From the NCBI GenBank assembly GCA_016716905.1, contig JADJUS010000022.1:1227501-1291500 (forward strand): 64,000 bases of DNA, given 5' to 3'. Source of the DNA: Acidobacteriota bacterium. Lineage in GTDB: Bacteria; Acidobacteriota; Vicinamibacteria; Vicinamibacterales; SCN-69-37. Positions within the stretch are counted from its first letter, which is position 1. The number at the start of each line of letters is the position of its first letter. Below the pieces are notes generated by a model. That model made no database searches. It was not told where the DNA came from and saw nothing but the letters and a program-made list of their open reading frames with translations. Shown piece after piece: positions 1 to 8,589 of the stretch. The position numbers and the translations under genes were made by a program.

Positions 1-1392
1 GGCCGGGCGTTTGTAGTCGTGGATGTAGCCGCGCGTATCGCGGCCCACGGCCCAGCGGCCATCCTGCGCCACCTCCAGTTCACGCATCGTCTCGTCGGTC
101 AGCCTGATGACTTTGGCTGCCGGCACATCAAACGCCGTGCGGAAGGTGAAATTCCTGTCGACCTCCGCGCGAATCATCTGCTGCGACTGGATGCGTTCGT
201 CCACGCTGTTCCAGACGTCCACGTTGGCGAGGTCGTCGGTGCTGCGCCTCGTCGCCGCGTCGGCCGTCTCCACCTGTTCCTTGATCCCGAAAAACACGCG
301 CTTGTTGTCGTGGCTCCACGCGAGGGGGGCGCGATCGCTCACAACCCAATCTTTCGGGAAATCCGCTGCCTTGGCGGGGTCCAGCATCACTGGCACCCCC
401 ACGGCGTCACCGAGGGCGGCCTGCACTGCCGGGTACGCCACAAGCACATTACTGCGCTCGCGCATCTTCTCCACATCGGCGCCCTTGAGCACTGCCAGGG
501 CGGCGCCATCGTCGCTCCACGTCAGCCGGTTGTAGGACTTGGCGTCGTTGTCCAGTGTGGTGATGCGCCCGCTCCGGGTGTCGAACACAAACAGGCCGTT
601 GCCATCTTTGACTGTGGCGTCCACGGTGTAGGCGAGCAAATCACCAGGGCGGTTAAACGAGATGTCACCCACGCTCCCCAGGAGCTGATCGCGCCCGGTG
701 GTGAGGTTGTGCAGGACGACGTCCACGCCTCTGGGCCCGGCCGGAGCGGCGGCGGCACCAGCTGCCGGCGCGGCCGGAGCCGCGGCTTCGGCGCCCGCGG
801 CGCCGCGGCCACCAGCCGGCGTGGGCGGCCGCCGGCGCAAAATCAAGTGACTGGAGTTCGCGGCAAATGTGAACGACTGAATGTCCTGCCACGACTTGAT
901 CGCGCCCGTCTCGAGGTTTCTCAACTCGACTCGGCGGGGCTGAGCGGGCGGCGTTGCGGCGCCTCGGGCCGCCTGGCCTGCAGGTTCAGCCACGTCCGGG
1001 GTCGGCGCCGGGGCCGGTGCGCCTCCGGCAGCGCCGCCTCGGCCTCCCCGACCGCCGCGGCCTGCAGCAGGCTCCACCTGATAGGCGAACCACCGGGAGT
1101 CGGCCGAAAACGATCCGCCTGCCCCGTTGGCCACTTCGACGTCCTGGTTCGTGGCCAGATTCAACAGGTGAAGCACCGGCTTGGTCTCGGTCGGCGCGGT
1201 GTTCGTGAGCGCCACTCCGTACGTCACCCATTTACCGTCGCCGGAAATTTCCTGGCCGCTGATACTGCGCCAGCGCGTGTAGTCTTCGATACCCAACGGC
1301 TTCTTGGCGGGCGCCTGCGCGCCCACCCACGCATAAGCCGAGATGAAGGTGAGAACAAGAACGAGAGCGGTACGTCTGGCGGACTGAGTCAC
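1..1392 (-). CDS. S9-family (prolyl oligopeptidase-like) peptidase, N-terminal part, truncated by window edge
   Basis: Reading leftwards from a GTG at 1392 gives 464 codons that are still open at base 1, so the C-terminal catalytic alpha/beta-hydrolase part lies outside the window. The start is followed by a hydrophobic secretion signal ending near AYAWVGAQA. The rest has the repeated beta-blade texture of the N-terminal propeller of S9 peptidases (for example WFAYQVE, LAYTVDAT, LTWSDDGAALAV), with two long Ala/Gly/Pro-rich inserts near residues 95-130 and 170-200 that are typical low-complexity insertions in GC-rich acidobacterial homologues. Likely a secreted or periplasmic peptidase. The catalytic Ser-Asp-His cannot be seen, so the family call rests on propeller texture. 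A large opposite-strand reading frame here is only its shadow. Confidence 0.72.
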   Translation of the reverse strand, partial: MTQSARRTALVLVLTFISAYAWVGAQAPAKKPLGIEDYTRWRSISGQEISGDGKWVTYGVALTNTAPTETKPVLHLLNLATNQDVEVANGAGGSFSADSRWFAYQVEPAAGRGGRGGRGGAAGGAPAPAPTPDVAEPAGQAARGAATPPAQPRRVELRNLETGAIKSWQDIQSFTFAANSSHLILRRRPPTPAGGRGAAGAEAAAPAAPAAGAAAAPAGPRGVDVVLHNLTTGRDQLLGSVGDISFNRPGDLLAYTVDATVKDGNGLFVFDTRSGRITTLDNDAKSYNRLTWSDDGAALAVLKGADVEKMRERSNVLVAYPAVQAALGDAVGVPVMLDPAKAADFPKDWVVSDRAPLAWSHDNKRVFFGIKEQVETADAATRRSTDDLANVDVWNSVDERIQSQQMIRAEVDRNFTFRTAFDVPAAKVIRLTDETMRELEVAQDGRWAVGRDTRGYIHDYKRPA

Positions 1393-1420
1393 GGGCGTCT
1401 CCTGGCGCCAAATTATAGGT

Positions 1421-1478
1421 CCAGAGTCCAGAGTCCAGGGTCCTTCCTCAGCTCCCCAGCTCCCCAGTTCCCCAGTTC
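1421..1478. repeat. Short tandem repeats (CCAGAGT and CCAGYTCC units)
   Basis: Three CCAGAGT-like heptamers (1421-1443) are followed by about 3.5 copies of an octamer CCAGCTCC/CCAGTTCC (1449-1478). The block lies between the divergent peptidase and PadR genes. A sister array of the same octamer sits at 4633-4680, just after the permease. Confidence 0.75.
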
Positions 1479-1546
1479 ACAACCTTTTCACGCTTCCTTA
1501 CGTCCAAGCTGCTCAGGTAGATGATCTATGGGAGAGGACGCGCCGA

Positions 1547-1918
1547 ATGCCGCCACGGGGACGCACGCCGATTCACGGGGACTTGTTACAGGGCACGCTG
1601 GACCTGTTGATTCTGCAGACGCTGGTGCTGGGCGCCGCGCATGGTCACACCATCGCGCACGCGATTGAGCGCCAATCCGATGATGTGCTCCAGATCGAAC
1701 ATGGCTCGCTCTACCCGGCCCTGCACCGCATTGAAAACAAGAAGTGGATCGCCTCGTTCTGGGGCACGTCAGAGAACAACCGTCGCGCGCGTTACTACCG
1801 CCTGACTGCGGCCGGGCGGAGCCAATTGGCGCACCAGACCTCGCGGTGGGAAGCGCTGGTGGGCGCCGTTAACCGCGTCCTTCGCCCGGCGCCGGCCGGG
1901 TCCAGGTCCGACAAATGA
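1547..1918 (+). CDS. PadR-family transcriptional regulator
   Basis: A 123-residue winged-helix protein of the PadR family. It has the typical opening GDLLQGTLDLLILQTL, then helix-turn-helix and wing elements (LQIEHGSLYPALHRIE, then a YYRLTAAGR wing), and a short C-terminal helix, as in the small PadR-s2 subfamily. The ATG at 1547 has a GGGAGAGGA Shine-Dalgarno-like stretch about 7 bases upstream. It overlaps the next gene by four bases (ATGA), so the two are translationally coupled. In Acidobacteriota such PadR genes commonly precede ADOP permeases and probably repress them and themselves; that control is inferred here. The ligand is unknown. Confidence 0.9.
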   Translation: MPPRGRTPIHGDLLQGTLDLLILQTLVLGAAHGHTIAHAIERQSDDVLQIEHGSLYPALHRIENKKWIASFWGTSENNRRARYYRLTAAGRSQLAHQTSRWEALVGAVNRVLRPAPAGSRSDK

Positions 1919-4608
1919 GCTGGTGGCGGTACATCCTGCGCGCCCGTTGGGATCGGGAGCGCCGGCGGGAACTCGAGTCGTACGTGGAGATCGAGACCGA
2001 CGACAACATCGCGCGCGGCATGTCTCCGGCGGACGCCCGAGCAGCCGCGATCAGAAAACTCGGCAATCGCACGCTTGTACTCGAAGAGGTCTACACCATG
2101 AACACACTTGGCTGGCTCGACACCACCTGGCGCGATCTCCGGTATGGCGCGCGAGTGCTGTGGCGGCAACCTGCTTTCACGATCGTCGCTGTCCTGTCGC
2201 TCACCCTCGGTGTGGGAGCCAATACGGCGATCTTCCAGTTGATCGATACCGTGCGCCTGCGCACGTTGCCGGTGGAGGCGCCGCACGAACTGGCGCGCAT
2301 CACCATCGATTCGGGAGACGGCGGTCGCACCGGCCGGTTCACGTCGCGGTACTCCCAGTTGACGTACCCGTTGTACGAGCAGGTCCGCGACCAGCAGAAG
2401 AGCTTCTCTAGCCTTGCCGCTTGGGGACCGGTGGTCCTGGACCTCGCCACCGCAGGCGAATCGCGGCCGGCGCAGGGCCTGTGGGTGAGCGGCAACTTCT
2501 TCGCCACGCTTGGTGTCACGCCTATGCTGGGCCGCCTGATTGGGCCGGATGAGGATCGGCGGAATTGCCCGACACCCGCCGCGGTCATCAGTTATCCGTT
2601 CTGGCAGCGGGAATACGCGGGACGCCCCGACGTGATCGGTCAGACCCTTCGCCTGGACGGCCATGCGTTTGAAATCGCCGGTGTGACTCCGGCATCGTTT
2701 TTCGGCGTAGAGGTCGGGCGCCAGTTCGAGGTGGCGCTGCCACTCTGTACCGAGCGCCAGGTGCGCGGGCTCGCGCGGTCGGCGCTGGACTCCGGTGACT
2801 GGTGGTGGCTCGCTGGGTTCGGCCGGCTGAAACCGGGTGTCACCGTCCAGCACGCGGAAGCCGAACTCAAGGCCCTGTCGGCGCCGATCTTCGCCGCGAC
2901 GCTCCCCACGGGATACGTGACTCGCGATGCCGACAACTACAAGAAGTTCGTCCTCAAGGCGGGACCGGTAGACAAAGGCTTTTCCGCATTGCGCGGCGAC
3001 TATGGCACGCCACTCCTGCTATTGCTGGGTCTGGCCGGCCTGGTGCTGCTCATCGCCTGCGGGAATCTGGCCAGCTTGATGCTCGCCCGCGCCAGCGCGC
3101 GGGAACACGAAATGGCGGTGCGCCTGGCCATCGGCGCATCGCGCTGGGCGCTCGTGCGGCAGTTGATGTCTGAAAGCCTGATCGTGGCCGCCGCCGGGGC
3201 GATCTGTGGCGCGTGGCTGGCCCACGGCTTGAGCGCCGTCCTCCTCTCCTTCCTGAGCACCCCGCAAAACCCATTGATGCTGGACCTGACGCAGAACTGG
3301 CGGGTACTCGGTTTCACGAGCGGGCTGGCCATCCTGACCTGCCTCCTGTTCGGCCTCGTACCGGCCGTTCGAGCGACGCGCACGGCCCCGGTCAACGCCA
3401 TGCGCGCCAGCGGACGAGGGCTCACCGACGGTCGTGGCCGCTTCACGCTTCGTCGGGCACTCGTCATCGGCCAACTGGCGGTCTCGCTGGTCCTGCTGGT
3501 CGGCGCCCTGCTGTTCGTGCGGACGTTTCAGAATCTGGCGACGGTGGACGTCGGCTTCACGACCGCGGGCATCGTGGCCGCAGACTTCGACTTCCGCCGC
3601 GCCAACGTTGCGCCTGAAGGACAGCGCGAATTTCAGCGGTCATTGCTGGAGCGGATCAAGGCCATGCCCGGCATCACGGGCGCCACACCGGTCAGCATTG
3701 TGCCTGTGAGTGGAGGCGGCTGGAACCAGGGCTTGGTCATCGACGGGAAACCCCAGGAGGGTTATCCCAATGTGAATCAGGTCGGTGGCGAATACTTTGA
3801 GTTACTCGATATTCCGTTGCTCAACGGACGCACATTCAACGACCAGGACACGCCAACCTCGCCCAAGGTGGCCGTGGTGACTGCCGCGTTTGTCGAGCGC
3901 TACCTGAAAGGGCGCGATCCGATTGGACGGGTCTTCCACTTTGACGTCGGTCCCGGGGAACCGAACCTGGCGATGCACGTGGTGGGCGTCGTGGCCGATA
4001 CCAAGTACAGCGACGTCCGCACGGAGAACAGTCCACTCGTGTTCCTCGCGTACTCGCAGGACCCTGCCCCCGGTGCCTCGCTCACCACCTTGGTCCGGAT
4101 GGCGAGCCCCGACGCAAACATCACTCGCGAAGCGGTGGCCCTGGCGGGCCGAGTCAGCAGCAACATGCTGGTGACTGTGGCCTACCTGGAACGCCAGATG
4201 GCGGAGGCACTGGGGCGTGAGCGACTGATGGCGATGTTGTCGGGCTTCTTCGGCGGACTGGCGCTGCTCCTGGCAGCAGTCGGACTCTACGGCGTGATGT
4301 CCTACATGGTGCAGCAGCGCCGGCAGGAGATCGGGATTCGCATGGCGCTCGGCGCGGGCCGCGGGCGGGTCCTGCGCATGGTGCTGCGCGAATCGGCGGT
4401 GCTCGTGACGGTCGGAGTGATCGCCGGCGCGGGGCTGGCCCTGTTCTCGAGCCGGTACGCAGAATCGCTCCTCTTCGGTCTCACCGCCACGGACCCGCTC
4501 ACCATCGTGCTCTCGGTCATCGGCCTGACGGCCATCGGGGCAGGCGCGAGCGCGATCCCGGCCTGGCGCGCCGCGCGCGTCGAACCGACGACGGCGCTGC
4601 GAGAGTGA
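1915..4608 (+). CDS. ADOP-type ABC transporter permease (MacB/FtsX family) with N-terminal prefix
   Basis: An 897-residue inner-membrane protein. Residues 1-65 form a charged helical prefix (ESYVEIETDDNIARGMSPAD), followed by the MacB-like start WRDLRYGARVLWRQPAFTIV and a first transmembrane helix. A periplasmic MacB-PCD domain runs to about residue 330, then an FtsX block of three helices (~350-480). The order is repeated in the second half (helix ~510-530, PCD domain ~535-740, FtsX ~760-890, ending IPAWRAARVEPTTALRE). This duplicated architecture without an adjacent ATPase is that of acidobacterial duplicated orphan permeases. It is coupled to the PadR gene by ATGA overlap. Substrate unknown; MacB relatives perform mechanotransmission for export of peptides, drugs or lipoproteins. 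Confidence 0.92.
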   Translation: MSWWRYILRARWDRERRRELESYVEIETDDNIARGMSPADARAAAIRKLGNRTLVLEEVYTMNTLGWLDTTWRDLRYGARVLWRQPAFTIVAVLSLTLGVGANTAIFQLIDTVRLRTLPVEAPHELARITIDSGDGGRTGRFTSRYSQLTYPLYEQVRDQQKSFSSLAAWGPVVLDLATAGESRPAQGLWVSGNFFATLGVTPMLGRLIGPDEDRRNCPTPAAVISYPFWQREYAGRPDVIGQTLRLDGHAFEIAGVTPASFFGVEVGRQFEVALPLCTERQVRGLARSALDSGDWWWLAGFGRLKPGVTVQHAEAELKALSAPIFAATLPTGYVTRDADNYKKFVLKAGPVDKGFSALRGDYGTPLLLLLGLAGLVLLIACGNLASLMLARASAREHEMAVRLAIGASRWALVRQLMSESLIVAAAGAICGAWLAHGLSAVLLSFLSTPQNPLMLDLTQNWRVLGFTSGLAILTCLLFGLVPAVRATRTAPVNAMRASGRGLTDGRGRFTLRRALVIGQLAVSLVLLVGALLFVRTFQNLATVDVGFTTAGIVAADFDFRRANVAPEGQREFQRSLLERIKAMPGITGATPVSIVPVSGGGWNQGLVIDGKPQEGYPNVNQVGGEYFELLDIPLLNGRTFNDQDTPTSPKVAVVTAAFVERYLKGRDPIGRVFHFDVGPGEPNLAMHVVGVVADTKYSDVRTENSPLVFLAYSQDPAPGASLTTLVRMASPDANITREAVALAGRVSSNMLVTVAYLERQMAEALGRERLMAMLSGFFGGLALLLAAVGLYGVMSYMVQQRRQEIGIRMALGAGRGRVLRMVLRESAVLVTVGVIAGAGLALFSSRYAESLLFGLTATDPLTIVLSVIGLTAIGAGASAIPAWRAARVEPTTALRE

Positions 4609-4632
4609 TCGGGGTCCCGGGGTCGCGGCAGT

Positions 4633-4680
4633 CCTAACTTCCCCAGTTCCCCACTTCCCCAGTTCCTAAGTTCCCCAGTT
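4633..4680. repeat. Degenerate CCCCAGTT/CCCCACTT tandem octamers
   Basis: About six imperfect 8-base units (CCCCAGTT, CCCCACTT, with TTCCTAAG variants) fill the gap between the permease stop and the gamma-glutamyltransferase gene. The same unit occurs at 1449-1478 on the other side of the PadR-permease pair. Confidence 0.75.
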
Positions 4681-4716
4681 GCAGATGCGGTAGACTCGGC
4701 GCGCGGGGAGACTGCT

Positions 4717-6447
4717 ATGAAAACGAATACGTCGCTCGTCGGCACAGTCGCGCTTGCCATCACACTGTCGGTCACGTCAGGGATGCGGCCCAGGGCGCAG
4801 GCGCCGGACCTTGGCGTCTCAGCCAAAGATGGCGTGGTTGTCTCCTCTTCGGACATCGCGTCCGACATCGGTGCAGCGGTGCTGGCGCGCGGAGGCACGG
4901 CTGTTGACGCCGCCGTGGCCACGGCATTTGCCATGGCCGTCACCTACCCAACCGCCGGCAACATCGGCGGCGGGGGCTTCATGATCGTGCGCACGGACGA
5001 CGGCGCGGCCACCACGTTTGACTATCGCGAACGCGCACCCGGCAAATCGACGCCGACGATGTATCTGGATGCGAAGGGTGAAATCGTCCGCGGCCTGACG
5101 GCCGCCGGTTACCTCGCCCCAGGAGTGCCAGGCACCGTGCGAGGCATGGCGATGGCTCATGCACGGTTTGGCAAGCTGCCATGGAAGGACGTGGTGATGC
5201 CAGCCGCGAACCTGGCGCGCGACGGGTTTGTGGTGTCGGCGTCGCTGGCAGGCGGACTCAATCGCGAGGTGGCCGGGCCAATGAAAGCGTTTACCGGCTC
5301 AGTAGCCGCGTACGCAAAGCCCGACGGCACTCCCTGGAAGGCGGGCGACCGCATCGTCCTCGCGGACCTCGCAAAAACGCTGACGGCCATTGCCGTGGAT
5401 GGGCCTGACGCGTTCTACAAAGGCTGGATCGCCGATCTGATCGAGAAGGACATGGCCGCAAACGGCGGCCTGATCACCAAGGCGGACCTGGCGGCGTACG
5501 AAGCGAAGGAACGCCCGGCGGTGCGCGGCACTTTCCTCGGATTCGACATCATCTCGATGCCGCCGCCCAGCTCAGGCGGAATCGCGCTGATCGAAATGCT
5601 GAACATGCTCGAGGCCCTGGAAATCCAGAAGCTGCCCAGGCTCTCAGTCGAGGCCATTCACCTGACGACCGAAGCGCGCCGAAGGGCATTCCTGGACCGC
5701 GCCCGCTTCCTGGGCGACCCCGACTTCGTCAAGGTTCCGGTTCCAACGCTTATCTCGAAACCACATGCCCGCGAGCAGATCGCCACCATCAGCAAGACGA
5801 AGGCTTCGTCTTCGGCCGAGCTTGGAAAAGACATCATCACCATGCCCGCCGGTGAGTCGGATGAAACGACGCACTTCTCGGTGGTGGACCGCAACGGCAT
5901 GGCGGTGTCGAACACGTACACGCTTGAGGGCGGTTACGGTTCACACCTGGTGGTGCCCGGGACGGGGTTCATCCTCAACAACGAGATGGGCGACTTCAAC
6001 AAGAAGCCCGGCACGACGAATTTGACCGGCGACATTGGCACGCCGGCCAACATTATTGCCCCGGGCAAACGGATGCTGAGTTCGATGACGCCGGTGATCG
6101 TCGCGCGGTCGGGCAAACTCGTGCTGGTCACCGGATCACCCGGCGGACGAACGATCATCAACACGTCGCTTGATGTGGTGCTGGGAGTCACGGCGTGGGG
6201 CCTGACTGGTGTTGAGGCCGTGGCGGCACCGCGCATGCATCACCAGTGGCTGCCCGATCGACTGTCGATTGAAGCCAACGGCATCCCGCCCGCCACGCTC
6301 GAAGCACTCATCGCGCTCGGCCATGACGCGCGTGTGGGCGGCACACAGGGATCAGCCCAGACCATCTGGGTGCATCCCAACACGGGCGTCTTTTACGGCG
6401 TCCCCGACATGCGCTCCCCCGACGCAAAGGCCAGCCGCCGCGAGTAG
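4717..6447 (+). CDS. ggt: Gamma-glutamyltransferase (glutathione hydrolase), secreted
   Basis: A 576-residue Ntn-hydrolase precursor that cleaves gamma-glutamyl bonds (glutathione, gamma-glutamyl peptides) and transfers the glutamyl group. A signal peptide ends near residue 28 (RPRAQA). Family signatures are present: GNIGGGGFMIV near the N-terminus, MPPPSSGGIALIEML, and the autocleavage site ESDETTHFSVVDRNG, where Thr384 is the predicted catalytic residue at the start of the small subunit. The lid/substrate region GTGFILNNEMGDF and the ITGSPGG-like motif (VTGSPGGRT) follow. Length matches the family (~570-590). A GGGGAG ribosome-binding site precedes the ATG, and a GGTAGACT -10-like box lies at 4689-4696. 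It stands alone between two unrelated genes. Confidence 0.94.
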   Translation: MKTNTSLVGTVALAITLSVTSGMRPRAQAPDLGVSAKDGVVVSSSDIASDIGAAVLARGGTAVDAAVATAFAMAVTYPTAGNIGGGGFMIVRTDDGAATTFDYRERAPGKSTPTMYLDAKGEIVRGLTAAGYLAPGVPGTVRGMAMAHARFGKLPWKDVVMPAANLARDGFVVSASLAGGLNREVAGPMKAFTGSVAAYAKPDGTPWKAGDRIVLADLAKTLTAIAVDGPDAFYKGWIADLIEKDMAANGGLITKADLAAYEAKERPAVRGTFLGFDIISMPPPSSGGIALIEMLNMLEALEIQKLPRLSVEAIHLTTEARRRAFLDRARFLGDPDFVKVPVPTLISKPHAREQIATISKTKASSSAELGKDIITMPAGESDETTHFSVVDRNGMAVSNTYTLEGGYGSHLVVPGTGFILNNEMGDFNKKPGTTNLTGDIGTPANIIAPGKRMLSSMTPVIVARSGKLVLVTGSPGGRTIINTSLDVVLGVTAWGLTGVEAVAAPRMHHQWLPDRLSIEANGIPPATLEALIALGHDARVGGTQGSAQTIWVHPNTGVFYGVPDMRSPDAKASRRE

Positions 6448-6576
6448 ACGTCAGGCCACCGCGTACTCCAGCAGCATGATTCCCGACGTGGGTCAGGTTG
6501 GAAGCGCGGACGGTGCTGGACCGATACCGATCCGGGTAGACTGGGGCGTAGCCAGCCTGTTGGAAAGAGGTTCGAC

Positions 6577-8589
6577 GTGGGTGTTCGAACGATCGCGTGC
6601 CTGATGGCGCTTTGCGTGGCGGCAGCCGTGGCGACAACGGTCTCGGGTGCGCCGCAACTGGGCCAGGCCCTGCCCGAACGGCAGTTGCCGGTTTTCAGGA
6701 CCGACTCCCACTTCGTGCGCGTGGACGCCTACCCCACAGAAAAAGACGGGTCGATCACCCGCGGCCTTGCCGCTGAAGACTTCGAAGTCACCGAAGACGG
6801 CAAACCGCAGCGGCTGGATTCAGCCGAGTACATCGAATACGAACGATGGTCTCCCGGGATCGATCCGCCGTCCGTGGAAACCCAGCGTGAGTCGTACCGC
6901 CTCGCGGCCGATCCCCGGTATCGCGTCGTGGTTGTCTACGTGAACCGCCTCAGCCGTTCGAGCGCGCGCCACATCCAGCAGCCCCTGGTGGACATGTTGA
7001 CCCGGGAAGTGGGGCCCCGCGATCTCTACGGCCTGTTGATGCCCAACCACGAGGCGAGCGATCTGGTGCTCGGCAAGTTCACGCCGGCCGAACAGGCGCG
7101 CCTCAGCCGGTTCCTGGGAATCCTGGATCACAGCAGCCCGTTTGAAATGGATCCGATCGAGCAGAAACTGTTCTCCTGCTTCGGCATGGGCAGCGTCCAG
7201 CGGTGGCGGCTGGATAATCTCTATCGCGACCTCGAGGGCATCATCGCCATCCTCGGCACGTTGCGCGATGAGCGAAAGAGCCTGGTGTTTGTCTCAGACA
7301 GCATGCCTGGCGTCGGGGGCCAGCGTGGTGGTGGCGGCAATTCGTCGCGCTCCTCGATGCCCCAGGGCCAACCGCCGATTTCGCGGCCCATGCCCGGCGC
7401 CACCGGCCTGTCACTCGGCACCTACAACCCGACCCAGGGCGTGGACACGTGTGAACTGCTGGCGCGCGATATGCCCTTCCAGAATCCCGATCGTTATGAC
7501 GATCTGATTCGCCTCGCCCGCCGCATGAACGTGGCCATCCATCCGGTGAGCCCCATGGGGCTCACCGCGTCGTCCAGCGTGTTCAGCGGGTCGGCGCTGC
7601 GACGACTGGCCGACGAGACCGGTGGCATCGCGGTGGTCAACGTCAACGACATCGATGCGGGCCTCAAAAAGATCGTCAATGACATGCCGGCGTACTACCT
7701 GCTCGGTTACCACACCAGCAACACGAAGTGGGACGGGCGGCGTCGTGAGATCAAGGTGCGCCTGAAATCAACCGGCAAGACGATTCGAGCGCGACGCGAG
7801 TACCTGGCTCCGAGTGCAGCGGACATGGCCGCCATCCGCGCGGCTGCGGACGCGCCGCCTCGGCCCGCGGGGCCCACGCCAATCGAACGTGCGCTGGGAG
7901 GACTGGCCCGCCTGCGAGACGATGCGGAGGTGCACGTGCAGGGTGCGGTGCGCGAAGGCGCGCTGGCCGTCGCGGTAGAGGTGCCGAGCGGGACCGCGAC
8001 ATCGGGCGGATGGTACGAAGGCGCCGACGTGGAAGTGTTTGCGACAAGCGAGGGCAGCCCGTCAACGGCAGCGGGTCCCGCCCTCGCCGGGATGACCGGC
8101 GCCACAAAGATGCGGACCGGCTCGCGCGGTGCGGAAATACGTCTGCCAATCGCTGCAGGTGATGCAGGGCCCTGGCAGGTGCGTGTCCTCGTCAAGCGCG
8201 GGGACGAGACGCTGGAGGATCGCGCTCGAGTGGTTCTGGACCCAGCAACGGCGTTTGGTGAGCCGTTGCTGTATCGGGCGGCGTCACCACCGGCGGCGCC
8301 GTATGTGCCGGTGGCCGATCGGCAATTTCAGCGTAACGAACGGATGCGCGTGGAGTGGCTCGTGTCTTCACCCACGCCCATCAGGCTCAAAGCGCGACTG
8401 CTGCAGACGACTGGAAATCCACTCACCTACGCGCCACCCGTCGTCTCGGAAGAACGCGGTGGAGCGACGTTGGCGCGGGTGGACATGACCATGACGTCGA
8501 TCGCGGCCGGCGACTACATCATCGAACTGACGGCCGAATCAAACGGCCAGGAACAGACGACGCTGCTGGCGATACGGGTGCTGCGGTAG
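6577..8589 (+). CDS. Secreted VWA-domain protein of the acidobacterial VWFA-related family
   Basis: A 670-residue protein starting at GTG 6577, chosen because GGAAAGAGG lies at 6562-6570 and a signal peptide follows at once. Residues 40-90 carry the leading element HFVRVDAYPTEKDGS / LAAEDFEVTEDGKPQ typical of the acidobacterial VWFA-related family. A von Willebrand A-like fold follows (~100-390: VVVVYVNRLSRSSARH, SLVFVSDSMPG, and ending YYLLGYHTSN), interrupted by a Gly/Ser-rich insert. The C-terminal ~230 residues are beta-rich and unassigned. Function is unknown; members are predicted to be exported and possibly adhesive. The stop codon touches the large inverted repeat at 8589-8653. Confidence 0.85.
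   Translation: MGVRTIACLMALCVAAAVATTVSGAPQLGQALPERQLPVFRTDSHFVRVDAYPTEKDGSITRGLAAEDFEVTEDGKPQRLDSAEYIEYERWSPGIDPPSVETQRESYRLAADPRYRVVVVYVNRLSRSSARHIQQPLVDMLTREVGPRDLYGLLMPNHEASDLVLGKFTPAEQARLSRFLGILDHSSPFEMDPIEQKLFSCFGMGSVQRWRLDNLYRDLEGIIAILGTLRDERKSLVFVSDSMPGVGGQRGGGGNSSRSSMPQGQPPISRPMPGATGLSLGTYNPTQGVDTCELLARDMPFQNPDRYDDLIRLARRMNVAIHPVSPMGLTASSSVFSGSALRRLADETGGIAVVNVNDIDAGLKKIVNDMPAYYLLGYHTSNTKWDGRRREIKVRLKSTGKTIRARREYLAPSAADMAAIRAAADAPPRPAGPTPIERALGGLARLRDDAEVHVQGAVREGALAVAVEVPSGTATSGGWYEGADVEVFATSEGSPSTAAGPALAGMTGATKMRTGSRGAEIRLPIAAGDAGPWQVRVLVKRGDETLEDRARVVLDPATAFGEPLLYRAASPPAAPYVPVADRQFQRNERMRVEWLVSSPTPIRLKARLLQTTGNPLTYAPPVVSEERGGATLARVDMTMTSIAAGDYIIELTAESNGQEQTTLLAIRVLR

Noticed and set aside
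19..1524. Long plus-strand open frame over the left edge
   Set aside because: Its translation is Arg/His-rich and without family motifs, while the minus strand gives a coherent signal peptide and S9 propeller.
1421..4680. CRISPR array from the CCCCAGTT repeats
   Set aside because: Units are 7-8 bases with no spacers; they are simple tandem repeats. No CRISPR array or cas gene was seen anywhere.
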